From assembly GCA_021204735.1 (NCBI GenBank), contig JAJPYV010000087.1, positions 1-16,946 of the forward strand: 16,946 nucleotides of DNA. Reading direction: 5' to 3'. Source of the DNA: Prevotella sp. (GTDB lineage: Bacteria > Bacteroidota > Bacteroidia > Bacteroidales > Bacteroidaceae). Position numbers and translations under genes: made by a program. Below the pieces are notes generated by a model, which was given only the letters and a program-made list of their open reading frames with translations, did not search any database and was not told the origin of the DNA. Of the stretch, positions 7,279 through 14,978 are shown in pieces (the first letter of the stretch is position 1; the number at the start of each line of letters is the position of its first letter).

Positions 7279-8571
7279 ATGAAAATAGAGAAATTCGCCT
7301 TACTCATATTTGTAATATTCATGACTGTTACAGTCATGGCTCAACAGGCGGAGAAAGAGATAGGCGAAAACGTGTACCTGTCGGCGAGCAACTATCTTGC
7401 CTATCCAGGACCGTCGAAAACCACCCTTACTGCACCCCCTAAAGGTTACCACCCTTTTTATATTAGTCATTATGGACGGCATGGTTCGCGCTATCTGATT
7501 AATGATAAGGATTATGAGACACCTGTAAAAGTACTTGCCAAAGCAGACAGTCTGAATAAATTGACAGAGCTTGGAAAAGATGTGTTGCGTCGTGTAAGAT
7601 TAATGAAAGAGGAAGCAGCAGGGCGATGTGGAGAACTCACAGATCTTGGAGCAGAGCAGCACAAACAGATTGCCCGTCGCATGTACGAGCGTTTTCCAGA
7701 GGTGTTCAGTGGCAATGCCGACATAGATGCGAAAAGTACAGTGGTGATACGTTGTATATTATCTATGGAGAACGAACTACAAGAACTTCTTACCATTAAT
7801 CCCAAATTGAATATACATCATGATGCGAGTTATCATGATATGTATTATATGAATCAGAGCGACCCAAAGTTGTATGCAGAGAAAATGCCGCGAAGGGCAA
7901 GGGTAGCATTAGACGAGTTTACCAATAAACATTTGGATTATTCGAGAGTGGTAAGTTCACTATTCAATGACGAAGATTATGTAAGATATGAGGTAGATGG
8001 TGATGATTTGAACTATCTGTTGTTCAAACTCGCTTCCAACTTGCAAAGTTCTAAGTTGGGTGAGGAAATCACTCTTTACGATATATTCACTAAGGAGGAA
8101 ATTTACGCCAACTGGCTCACTACAAATGCCTGGTGGTATATCAATTACGGTTCATGCAAGTTGAATGGTGGCAAGCAACCTTACTCGCAGCGCAATTTGT
8201 TGCGCAACATAATCTGTCAGGCAGACAGTTGTATAGCACTTGGGAAAAACTGTGCCACGTTGCGGTTCGGTCATGAGACAATGGTGTTGCCGCTCACCTG
8301 TCTGCTTGGTATCAACGGATATGACATTCAGATAGCCGACCTTGAGCAGATTGAACCGCAAGGGTGGATTAATTATAAAGTATTCCCGATGGGCGCGAAT
8401 ATCCAGTTTGTTTTCTATCGCCGCAACCCGCAAGATAATGATGTTCTCGTAAAAGTGCTGCTCAATGAAGATGAGGCAACGCTCCCTGTAAAAACCGACA
8501 TCGCCCCTTATTATCATTGGAGCGACTTCAAGGAATATTATTTGGAGAAATTAGGGAAATATGCTGATTAA
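7279..8571 (+). CDS. Secreted histidine-type phosphatase (histidine acid phosphatase, MINPP/phytase-like)
   Basis: Branch-2 histidine phosphatase predicted to act in the periplasm or outside the cell on phosphomonoesters, possibly inositol phosphates. Residues 1-22 (MKIEKFALLIF...MAQQ) are a signal peptide ending near AQQ. The catalytic motif RHGSR is at 67-71 (in SHYGRHGSRYL); the usual final proline is not present. The second motif is GHE at 331-333, where acid phosphatases have HD and MINPP-type enzymes have HAE, so an inositol-polyphosphate phosphatase is the closer guess. Length of 430 residues fits. The ATG at 7279 is chosen because the upstream TTG at 7252 falls inside the promoter -7 box. 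Its proximity to a phosphate symporter suggests phosphate scavenging (inference). Exact substrate is uncertain. Confidence 0.82.
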   Translation: MKIEKFALLIFVIFMTVTVMAQQAEKEIGENVYLSASNYLAYPGPSKTTLTAPPKGYHPFYISHYGRHGSRYLINDKDYETPVKVLAKADSLNKLTELGKDVLRRVRLMKEEAAGRCGELTDLGAEQHKQIARRMYERFPEVFSGNADIDAKSTVVIRCILSMENELQELLTINPKLNIHHDASYHDMYYMNQSDPKLYAEKMPRRARVALDEFTNKHLDYSRVVSSLFNDEDYVRYEVDGDDLNYLLFKLASNLQSSKLGEEITLYDIFTKEEIYANWLTTNAWWYINYGSCKLNGGKQPYSQRNLLRNIICQADSCIALGKNCATLRFGHETMVLPLTCLLGINGYDIQIADLEQIEPQGWINYKVFPMGANIQFVFYRRNPQDNDVLVKVLLNEDEATLPVKTDIAPYYHWSDFKEYYLEKLGKYAD

Positions 8572-8611
8572 TAAAAGCAAGAAAAGTTTTCCTTTACTCT
8601 GAAAAAAATAT

Positions 8612-8620
8612 TATTTTTGC
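8612..8620 (+). promoter_or_regulatory. -7 box directly before rpoN
   Basis: TATTTTTGC matches TAnnTTTGC exactly and ends three bases before the rpoN ATG. No good -33 TTTG is seen (TTTT at 8587-8590 is the nearest at the right distance). Transcription from here would start at or just inside the start codon, giving a nearly leaderless message. Confidence 0.45.
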
Positions 8621-8623
8621 ATT

Positions 8624-10132
8624 ATGGAGCAACATTTCACGCAGACCCAAGAACAAAAGCAAATTCAGACGCAACGACTTACTCAGCAACAGATGCTTGC
8701 AGTGCGCCTGCTTGAGATGCCTTTGACCGAATTGGAGCAGAGCGTGAAAGCAGAATTAGACGACAATCCGGCTCTTGAATATAGCGACCCAAATAATGCG
8801 GAAGCAGCAGAGAAAATGCAAGACGATGCCAACAATACAGACCCTGACGAAGATTTTGACACTGCCAAAGAGCGAGAGGATCGAGAGTCAGCTCTCAATG
8901 AGGCATTAGCGAGAATAGGCGGTGATGATGATATGCCAGAAGTCATGCAGTCGGGTATTGGTTCTGAGCGTAATGCAGAATACGAAGAGATGACCTACGG
9001 CGACCAGGTGTCTTTCTACGATAAGTTGAAAGAACAGATGGTAGGCGTGGAAGTAACCGATACGCAACGTGAGATTATGGAATATGTTATATGTTCCTTA
9101 GATAGCGACGGACTGCTTCGAAAGGATGCCGACACCCTATGCGATGAACTCGCCATTTACCATAATTTATTAGTAGATACCGATGAGATAGAAAAGGTAA
9201 TATCCATATTGCAGACATTCGATCCAGCAGGTATTTGCGGACGTAACCTTCAGGAATGCCTCTTGTTGCAGATTAGGCGCAAGTCGCCTTCTATTATGCG
9301 CACGTTAATGGATAAGGTAGTTTCTGATTGCTATGACGACTTTATGAACAAGCGGTGGGATAAGTTTGCTTCCCAACTTGGAGTAGATACAGATGTAGTA
9401 AGAGAAGTTTGCCGTGAACTGCTTAAACTGAATCCCAAACCCGGTTCTTCACTTGGAGAGACCGAAGGGCGCAATATACAACAGATAACCCCTGATTTTA
9501 TAGTAGATACGTCAGATGACGGAACTGTAACATTCACTGTGAATGGCGGACATGTTCCAGAACTTTATGTCTCCTCATCATTCTTAGAGATGGTTGCGGA
9601 TTATCAGAAGAATAAGGGTAAGATGAACCGCAGGGAGAAGGAAGCATTGTTGTATGCGAAAGACAAGGTAGAGCGTGCCCAGGGCTTCATAGATGCAGTA
9701 AAGCAACGCCGCCATACACTGTATATCACAATGAAAGCTATAATCGATATACAGCTTGCTTTTTTCCGTGATGGAGACGAGGCCGACTTAAAACCGATGA
9801 TTCTTAAGGACGTAGCAGACAAAACCGGTTTGGATATTTCCACAGTATCAAGAGTGAGCAATATGAAGTATGCCCAGACACGGTGGGGAACATTCAAGTT
9901 GCGCCATTTCTTTAGTGACGGAGTACGCACGGAGAGTGGTGAGGAGATGTCAACCCGCAAGATTAAGTTGGCACTCAAAGAACTGATAGACAATGAAGAC
10001 AAGAGCAATCCGCTGAATGATGATGCGGTTAAGGATATAATGCAATCCAAAGGATACCCAGTGGCACGGCGCACGGTGGCAAAATATCGGGAGCAGTTGG
10101 GCATTCCTGTGGCTCGACTTAGAAAAAGATGA
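8624..10132 (+). CDS. rpoN: RNA polymerase sigma-54 factor
   Basis: Sigma-54 directs core RNA polymerase to -24/-12 promoters that need an AAA+ activator. The 502-residue protein shows the whole architecture. Region I is Gln/Leu-rich (residues 1-50, QTQRLTQQQMLAVRLLEMP). The linker is very acidic at about 55-100 (NNTDPDEDFDTAKERED). The core-binding domain contains FDPAGICGRNLQECLLLQI. The DNA-binding region has a helix-turn-helix (VADKTGLDISTVSRVSNMKY). The C-terminal RpoN box ARRTVAKYRE is at about 481-490. Nothing appears to be missing. Its stop codon overlaps the ATG of the next gene in an ATGA arrangement. No sigma-54 activator is encoded in the window. Confidence 0.97.
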   Translation: MEQHFTQTQEQKQIQTQRLTQQQMLAVRLLEMPLTELEQSVKAELDDNPALEYSDPNNAEAAEKMQDDANNTDPDEDFDTAKEREDRESALNEALARIGGDDDMPEVMQSGIGSERNAEYEEMTYGDQVSFYDKLKEQMVGVEVTDTQREIMEYVICSLDSDGLLRKDADTLCDELAIYHNLLVDTDEIEKVISILQTFDPAGICGRNLQECLLLQIRRKSPSIMRTLMDKVVSDCYDDFMNKRWDKFASQLGVDTDVVREVCRELLKLNPKPGSSLGETEGRNIQQITPDFIVDTSDDGTVTFTVNGGHVPELYVSSSFLEMVADYQKNKGKMNRREKEALLYAKDKVERAQGFIDAVKQRRHTLYITMKAIIDIQLAFFRDGDEADLKPMILKDVADKTGLDISTVSRVSNMKYAQTRWGTFKLRHFFSDGVRTESGEEMSTRKIKLALKELIDNEDKSNPLNDDAVKDIMQSKGYPVARRTVAKYREQLGIPVARLRKR

Positions 10133-10746
10133 GACAGAGACAGATTATTATTGCGGCAAAGGTGTTGAGCAGTGTGTTCGCCCCGTTCTACCTTCCTTTA
10201 GTGGGACTGATAGGTCTTTTACTGTTCACCTACCTTAGTTTACTGCCTTGGATGTACAAGATTTTTCTGTTACTGATGGTTTGTCTGTTCACCATATTAC
10301 TGCCAAGGTTCCTCATCAGAGTCTACCGCCGCTATTATGGTTGGTCTTTGGCAGAGTTGGGACATAAGGAACGGCGAGTGATACCATACGTGATATCAAT
10401 TATCTGCTATCTGCTTTGTTATTATTTCATGGCTTTGTCACATGTGCCACATTTCATAGGAAGCATTGTAATTGCTGCACTCGTTGTACAGATAGCCTGT
10501 GCGATGGTGAACCTTTACATAAAGATATCCATACATACTGCGGCAATAGGCGGAGTTACAGGTGCTATCATGGCATTCTCCGCCATATTCGGGTTTAACC
10601 CGGTGTGGTGGCTTTGCGTGGTATTCATCCTTGCCGGTTTGGTAGGAACCAGTAGAATGATACTTCGCCAGCACTCCCTCCACGAGGTAATCTTCGGTTT
10701 CCTCCTCGGAGTAGCATGCTCTTTCTGTTCAGTTCTTGTTTTTTAA
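10129..10746 (+). CDS. PAP2-like integral membrane phosphatase family protein
   Basis: A 205-residue protein with about six hydrophobic segments. The loop residues resemble the PAP2 (lipid phosphatase) signature in weakened form: GHKERRVIPY for the first motif, KISIHTAAIGG for the PSGH motif (second), and TSRMILRQHSLHEVIFGFLLG for the SRxxxxxHxxxD motif. The final Asp is Glu, and the PSGH serine-glycine pair is replaced, so activity on a lipid phosphate is plausible but not certain. Translation is probably coupled to rpoN through the 4-nt overlap. PAP2-family members in Bacteroidetes handle undecaprenyl pyrophosphate or lipid A phosphates; which applies here cannot be told from the sequence. 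Confidence 0.7.
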   Translation: MRQRQIIIAAKVLSSVFAPFYLPLVGLIGLLLFTYLSLLPWMYKIFLLLMVCLFTILLPRFLIRVYRRYYGWSLAELGHKERRVIPYVISIICYLLCYYFMALSHVPHFIGSIVIAALVVQIACAMVNLYIKISIHTAAIGGVTGAIMAFSAIFGFNPVWWLCVVFILAGLVGTSRMILRQHSLHEVIFGFLLGVACSFCSVLVF

Positions 10747-10815
10747 AGCCCCTCCCTAACCCTCCCCTTAGGGAGGGAATAGCCCCTAAAATCCCCCCTT
10801 AGGAGGACTTACAAG
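10744..10815. repeat. C/G-rich palindromic intergenic repeat (two units)
   Basis: Begins at the stop codon of the PAP2 gene. Unit 1 (AAAGCCCCTCCCTAACCCTC...) contains a 7-bp hairpin, CCCTCCC (10760-10766) and GGGAGGG (10771-10777), with a CTTA loop. Unit 2 (AGCCCCTAAAATCCCC... to GGAGGACTT) is the inverted relative of the repeat between korA and korB. The hairpins may act as terminators or RNA stabilisers for the rpoN unit, although no T-tract follows. Confidence 0.75.
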
Positions 10816-10886
10816 GCAGCAGAGAGAAGGTTTAAAACTTTGAAATATTGATAACTAATAAATATAACAAATGTATAACCACCCTA

Positions 10887-10930
10887 ACTTCAAGGCTCTC
10901 CCCTAATGGGGGAGTTGGAGGGGGCTTTTA
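10887..10930. repeat. C/G-rich palindromic repeat just upstream of purE
   Basis: Read on the minus strand this is AAAAGCCCCCTCCAACTCCC...ATTAGGGGAGAGCC, a relative of the unit starting at 10744 but inverted. It contains a CTCCCC / GGGGAG hairpin (10899-10904 and 10910-10915). The element ends within 10 bases of the purE start, so its folding could hide or expose the ribosome site. Confidence 0.65.
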
Positions 10931-10936
10931 TTAATT

Positions 10937-11443
10937 ATGGAACCTTTAGTGAGCATAATAATGGGTAGCACATCAGATCTGCCTGTTATGGAAAAAGCGA
11001 TGACTTTTCTTGATACAATGGAGATACCATTTGAAGTCAATGCATTGTCAGCACATCGTACACCCGATGAAGTAGAGAAATTTGCCAAAGGAGCCAAGGT
11101 ACGTGGCATTAAAGTGATAATTGCGGGAGCAGGTATGGCAGCAGCATTGCCAGGAGTTATAGCCGCCTCCACCACACTACCTGTAATAGGAGTGCCTATA
11201 AAAGGAATGTTAGACGGTCTTGACGCTATGCTAAGTATCATTCAGATGCCTCCAGGAATACCTGTTGCAACGGTTGGAGTAAATGCCGCCATGAATGCAG
11301 CGATACTTGCCGTTGAGATGATTGCACTTTCCGATGATGAGGTTTCCGCCCGTCTCGCCGCCTATAAGTCTAATTTGGGAAAGAAAATCGAGAAGGCCAA
11401 CCAAGACCTTTCAGAACTCAAGTACAAGTTTAAGACAAACTAA
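10937..11443 (+). CDS. purE: N5-carboxyaminoimidazole ribonucleotide mutase
   Basis: Class I PurE converts N5-CAIR to CAIR in de novo purine synthesis (cytoplasmic, usually an octamer). The 168-residue protein has the signature GSTSD (10-14) and SAHRTP (38-43, with the catalytic His40), followed by IIAGAGMAAALPGVIA and the loop GVPIKG...GLDAMLSIIQMPPGIPVATV. Length and motifs are typical. No purK is adjacent in the window. The gene starts after a GC-rich hairpin repeat and is followed by ispG after 20 bp, so the two probably share a transcript. The start at 10937 (MEPLVSIIMGS) places the first beta strand directly at the N-terminus. Confidence 0.95.
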   Translation: MEPLVSIIMGSTSDLPVMEKAMTFLDTMEIPFEVNALSAHRTPDEVEKFAKGAKVRGIKVIIAGAGMAAALPGVIAASTTLPVIGVPIKGMLDGLDAMLSIIQMPPGIPVATVGVNAAMNAAILAVEMIALSDDEVSARLAAYKSNLGKKIEKANQDLSELKYKFKTN

Positions 11444-11463
11444 ATTAATCTTTTCAGAATATC

Positions 11464-13335
11464 ATGGATTTATTCAATTACAGTCGTCGCCATACCAACG
11501 AAGTTCAGATTGGCGGTGTACCATTAGGTGGAGACAACCCAATCAGGGTGCAGTCGATGACAACCACGTCGACAGATGATACAGAGGCGAGTGTCAAGCA
11601 GGCAGAAAGGATAGCGGAAGCAGGTGGGGAGTATGTTCGTCTTACCACACAAGGTGTGCGTGAAGCAGAAAACCTCAAGAACATTAAGGCAGGACTTCTT
11701 GCCGATGGTTTTGATGTACCCATTGTCGCCGATGTACATTTCAATCCCCATGTCGCTGATGTTGCTGCCTTGTATGCCGAAAAAGTGAGAATAAATCCAG
11801 GTAACTATGTAGACCCGGCACGCACGTTCAAGAAGTTTGAATATACAGATGAGGAGTATAAGGAAGAACTGCTTAAAATCGAGCGCCAGTTTGTTCCGTT
11901 CCTGAACATCTGCAAAGAACACCACACAGCAATACGAATTGGAGTCAACCATGGTTCTCTTTCCGACCGAATAATGAGTCGTTATGGCGACACACCCGAG
12001 GGGATTGTTGAGAGCTGCATGGAGTTTCTTCGCATCTGCAAACGAGAGCAATTCAACGACGTGGTGATTTCTATAAAGGCGAGCAACACAGTTGTTATGG
12101 TAACATCAGTGCGCTTGTTGGTAAAGGCGATGGAAAGCGAGGGCATGGAATATCCTCTTCACCTTGGAGTTACTGAGGCAGGAGACGGTGAGGACGGACG
12201 TATCAAGAGTGCTTTGGGCATTGGTACATTGCTTGCCGATGGGATAGGGGACACTATAAGAGTATCGCTCACAGAGGAGCCAGAGGCAGAGATACCTGTT
12301 GCCCGGCATCTTGTGGATTATATATGTCGGAAAGTCGGACATACTTACATACCTGGCGTACAAGCAGAATGTTTCGACTGGATTCGTCCAAAGCGCAGAA
12401 CAACCATCCCTGTTGCCAACATTGGAGGAGACAATCCACCAGTTGTGGTCTGTTCGAGTGTGAATTATAGTAGCAAAGCTGTCGGTAGCAACAATCCCGA
12501 TATGGTTCCCGACTATGTGTATATAGGTAAGGTATTGCCTGAAAAGAAAATACCAGGTCAGGGATACATCATCGACTATAATGTTTATGCCAATCTCGTT
12601 GACCGTGAGAACGTATATCCCATATTCTCATACAATGCCATTTCGCTTATCAATTTTTATGATGCGCCAGTAAAGTTTTTGTGGATACAATATGGAGCAG
12701 ACAAGAACGAGTATTTCGCTTTTTTGAAAGAACATCCTGAAATAGTAGTTGTCTGTATGAGTGACCATCTAAACTCACTTGGTGAGGATCGTGCTCTTAC
12801 GCATGAGATGATGGCAGGGGGAATTACAAACCCTATTGTTTACATTCAGAATTACAACCATTCTCGTGAGGAGAAAAGTGATTTCCAGATAGAGGCGGCT
12901 GCAGATATGGGAGCATTACTGTTGGATGGATTGGCAGACGGTATATGGCTGATAAACGAGGGCTCTCTTTCCATAGATGATGTGAACACTACCGCATTCG
13001 GAATATTGCAGGCAGCGCGTCTTAGAGTGTCAAAGACGGAATACATCAGTTGCCCAGGTTGCGGAAGAACATTATACGACCTTCGCTCCACGATAGCAAA
13101 AATCAAAGAAGCCACAAAAGACATGAGAGGACTGAAAATCGGTATTATGGGATGTATTGTCAACGGTCCTGGTGAGATGGCAGATGCCGATTACGGTTAT
13201 GTAGGAGCAGGCCGTGGCAAGATTTCCCTCTATCGCAAGAAAGAATGTGTTGAAAAGAATATCCCCGAAGAATTTGCCGTCGACAAGTTATTGAGCCTTA
13301 TAAATAATGATGCCATACGGCAAAATAAGAAATAA
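11464..13335 (+). CDS. ispG: 4-hydroxy-3-methylbut-2-en-1-yl diphosphate synthase, long form
   Basis: IspG (GcpE) reduces methylerythritol cyclodiphosphate to HMBDP, the penultimate step of the MEP isoprenoid pathway. The N-terminal TIM barrel is complete (GGDNPIRVQSMTTTSTDD; ADVHFNPHVA; KVRINPGNY). At 623 residues it is the long form found in Bacteroidetes, Chlamydiae and plants, with an extra domain of about 250 residues inserted between barrel and Fe-S domain. The [4Fe-4S] ligands are present: Cys530 and Cys533 (CPGCGRT), Cys564 (GCIVNGPGE) and Glu571. It lies 20 bp after purE, and its last 29 bp overlap the start of the peptidase gene. The electron donor is not evident here. Confidence 0.96.
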   Translation: MDLFNYSRRHTNEVQIGGVPLGGDNPIRVQSMTTTSTDDTEASVKQAERIAEAGGEYVRLTTQGVREAENLKNIKAGLLADGFDVPIVADVHFNPHVADVAALYAEKVRINPGNYVDPARTFKKFEYTDEEYKEELLKIERQFVPFLNICKEHHTAIRIGVNHGSLSDRIMSRYGDTPEGIVESCMEFLRICKREQFNDVVISIKASNTVVMVTSVRLLVKAMESEGMEYPLHLGVTEAGDGEDGRIKSALGIGTLLADGIGDTIRVSLTEEPEAEIPVARHLVDYICRKVGHTYIPGVQAECFDWIRPKRRTTIPVANIGGDNPPVVVCSSVNYSSKAVGSNNPDMVPDYVYIGKVLPEKKIPGQGYIIDYNVYANLVDRENVYPIFSYNAISLINFYDAPVKFLWIQYGADKNEYFAFLKEHPEIVVVCMSDHLNSLGEDRALTHEMMAGGITNPIVYIQNYNHSREEKSDFQIEAAADMGALLLDGLADGIWLINEGSLSIDDVNTTAFGILQAARLRVSKTEYISCPGCGRTLYDLRSTIAKIKEATKDMRGLKIGIMGCIVNGPGEMADADYGYVGAGRGKISLYRKKECVEKNIPEEFAVDKLLSLINNDAIRQNKK

Positions 13336-14371
13336 GAAAAAAACATTGAAAAGATTGATATTATCTCTTGTCGTTGCCGTATTTCTCTGTTCGTGCGGAA
13401 ATGAGAAAGAGAGGAACAGCGAGAAAGATAGGGATGATGTGTTCATCGTGGACGTGATGAATGGTATGACACCAGTGAAAGACCAGGGGGCGAACAGTCT
13501 GTGCTGGGCATACGCAATGTTGGCTACTATAGAAAGTGAACATATCATGCAGGGGGACTCGGTGAATTTGTCGGTGGCGTATGTGGCTCGTATGCTGCTG
13601 TTGCGGGAAGCAGAACGGTATTATCTTACACAAGGACAAGACTCTATTTCTTTGCGTGGTGTCGCTCCTATGCTGCTTGATTTGCTGGAGGAATATGGTG
13701 TGATGCCTTACGAGTCTTACCACTCTGACTGCAATTTCAACGTGGTATGCCGAAAAGTGGCAGGGGTATGCGACGGAATGATACAAAAGCGGAAAGGACT
13801 GGCTTCACTGCGTGAAAACAATATGGATTTGCTCGATGATATCATAAACCCTCTGCCAAAGAATGTGTATATGTTTGGCGTGGCATATACTCCCATTGAA
13901 TTTGCACATAGTGTGTGCCTTAAAGATGAATATGTGTCATTGACTTCTTTTTCCCACAAACCTTTCTATGAGAACATTGTTATCGACCTGCCCGACAACA
14001 AGAATGGATATATGTTTTATAACGTGCCAATTGATACTCTGATAAAGCGAGTGGAATGTGCCGTGCGGTCAGGGCATTGCGTGTGCTGGGAAGGGGATAT
14101 TACTGAACCGGGATTTTCGTTTGAACGTGGAACAGCAAAACTCGAAAGTTCCGTTGAAGTTACGCAAGAGACAAGGCAGCGTGCCTTCGAGAATTTCTCA
14201 ACTACTGATGACCACTGCATGGAAATTATCGGCTTGGCACACGACAGCAGCGATGACACCTATTTTATATGTAAGAATTCATGGGGTATAAATAATCCTT
14301 ATAAAGGGCTGATGTACATGTCGGAAGACTATCTCAAACTAAAAACCGTACTTGTGGTCCTCCTCCAATAA
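13307..14371 (+). CDS. Lipoprotein C1-type (papain-like) cysteine peptidase
   Basis: Predicted cell-envelope cysteine peptidase, possibly related to the bleomycin hydrolase / aminopeptidase C (C1B) branch. A basic start and hydrophobic helix (KRLILSLVVAVFLCSC) end in a lipobox with acylated cysteine most likely Cys30, followed by a very charged linker (NEKERNSEKDRDD), which could serve as a surface-export signal. The catalytic set is visible in order: Gln60 and Cys66 (VKDQGANSLCWAYA), His303 (DDHCMEIIG) and Asn324 (CKNSWG). The usual Gly before the active Cys is replaced by Leu/Ser. The 354 residues are longer than papain domains, so an insertion is present in the middle. Two ATGs at 13307 and 13310 are equally possible. 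The start lies inside ispG, pointing to co-transcription. Substrate unknown. Confidence 0.8.
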   Translation: MMPYGKIRNKKKTLKRLILSLVVAVFLCSCGNEKERNSEKDRDDVFIVDVMNGMTPVKDQGANSLCWAYAMLATIESEHIMQGDSVNLSVAYVARMLLLREAERYYLTQGQDSISLRGVAPMLLDLLEEYGVMPYESYHSDCNFNVVCRKVAGVCDGMIQKRKGLASLRENNMDLLDDIINPLPKNVYMFGVAYTPIEFAHSVCLKDEYVSLTSFSHKPFYENIVIDLPDNKNGYMFYNVPIDTLIKRVECAVRSGHCVCWEGDITEPGFSFERGTAKLESSVEVTQETRQRAFENFSTTDDHCMEIIGLAHDSSDDTYFICKNSWGINNPYKGLMYMSEDYLKLKTVLVVLLQ

Positions 14372-14398
14372 AAATCATTTTTGCTTTTTATTTTATCC
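14369..14398 (+). repeat. Gene-end AT-rich element, copy A
   Basis: Beginning at the stop codon of the peptidase gene, the sequence reads AATAAAAATCATTTTTGCTT on the plus strand and continues T-rich (TTTATTTTATCC). The same core follows two other genes in this window on the minus strand (copies B and C). It can form a short A/U hairpin followed by T-rich DNA, so a weak terminator is possible. Confidence 0.5.
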
Positions 14399-14416
14399 TA
14401 ATGTCATGTATCCATG

Positions 14417-14469
14417 TTCACCCACCGTAGGGGCCTTCACCCAATGTAGGGACATAATTTATTATGTCC
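14417..14469. repeat. Intergenic repeat with direct repeats and perfect palindrome
   Basis: TTCACCCACCGTAGGG (14417-14432) is repeated as TTCACCCAATGTAGGG (14436-14451), a period of 19 bases. It is followed by the palindrome GGACATAAT-TT-ATTATGTCC (14450-14469, 9-bp perfect arms). The 'GTAGGG...' plus palindrome arrangement resembles dispersed short intergenic repeats seen in many Bacteroidetes genomes; that comparison is from memory. Confidence 0.65.
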
Positions 14470-14473
14470 GCAC

Positions 14474-14518
14474 CAAGCAAGAATGAATTTTTATTTTTTA
14501 TTTTTTATTTTTTATTTT
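14474..14518. repeat. AT heptamer tandem repeat at gene end, copy B
   Basis: CAAGCAAGAATG followed by an (ATTTTTT)-type heptamer array of about four units. On the minus strand this begins in the stop codon of the four-helix-bundle gene and ends in ATTCATTCTTGCTT. It matches copy C at 14979-15016 with one substitution in the first 20 bases and one extra heptamer. Confidence 0.8.
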
Positions 14519-14901
14519 GCGACGTTAGGAGCATTCAAGCCATTCTCTTTCGTTGTTTTTATGGTTTTTACAAGAATTTTGATTATTTCTTTGCTATCTT
14601 CTAACATTGAGTTGTATTGCTGTTCGGTTAGGTAATTGCCGATGTAAAGGCAGTTCAGCCAATGTTTAGTTTCATTTGTTTCTTTCAGTGCTATATAGAG
14701 CTTTGATACAAAATCAGGGCGACTTTGTGCAAAAAGACCTTCCGCAATATTGGCACCAATGCTTGTTCCACTTCGGGATATTTGATTTATCATGTTTTTC
14801 CCAGTATTATCTTTTTTATCAATAATCTTATCCTGTAAGAATTTGCACATATTGATTATCCTTTCACAGAAAGCTTGCGATTTAACAGATAATATATTCA
14901 T
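14512..14901 (-). CDS. Four-helix-bundle protein (23S rRNA intervening-sequence protein family)
   Basis: A 129-residue helical protein of the family first seen as ORFs inside 23S rRNA intervening sequences (TIGR02436-type) and common as stand-alone copies in Bacteroidetes; its biochemical role is unknown. The signature is clear: NQISRSGTSIGANIAEGL at about 39-56, then DFVSKLYIALKETNETKHWL at about 63-82. The C-terminus ends in NAPNVAK, with the stop codon lying in an AT heptamer array. The ORF is bracketed by near-identical AT-rich direct repeats (14474-14518 and 14979-15016), suggesting insertion or duplication as a unit. No rRNA sequence surrounds it. The ATG at 14901 fits the usual family start. 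Confidence 0.88.
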   Translation of the reverse strand: MNILSVKSQAFCERIINMCKFLQDKIIDKKDNTGKNMINQISRSGTSIGANIAEGLFAQSRPDFVSKLYIALKETNETKHWLNCLYIGNYLTEQQYNSMLEDSKEIIKILVKTIKTTKENGLNAPNVAK

Positions 14902-14978
14902 ATCTCACAAATTTGATTATGATAAAGACATTTTAAAAGTTATAACGTTTTGAAAAAGAAAGATTTCAAGCAAGGAGT

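Noticed and set aside
9604..10104. Minus-strand ORF of 166 codons opposite rpoN
   Set aside because: It lies entirely under the sigma-54 DNA-binding region; a long antisense frame arising from codon bias.
8624..10746. rpoN-PAP2 pair considered as an unusual functional system
   Set aside because: The 4-nt overlap shows coupling, but I see no sigma-54 activator or other component, so it is better read as an ordinary operon.
11524..12051. Minus-strand ORF of 175 codons opposite ispG
   Set aside because: Cys-rich shadow of a conserved enzyme; no start signal or family.
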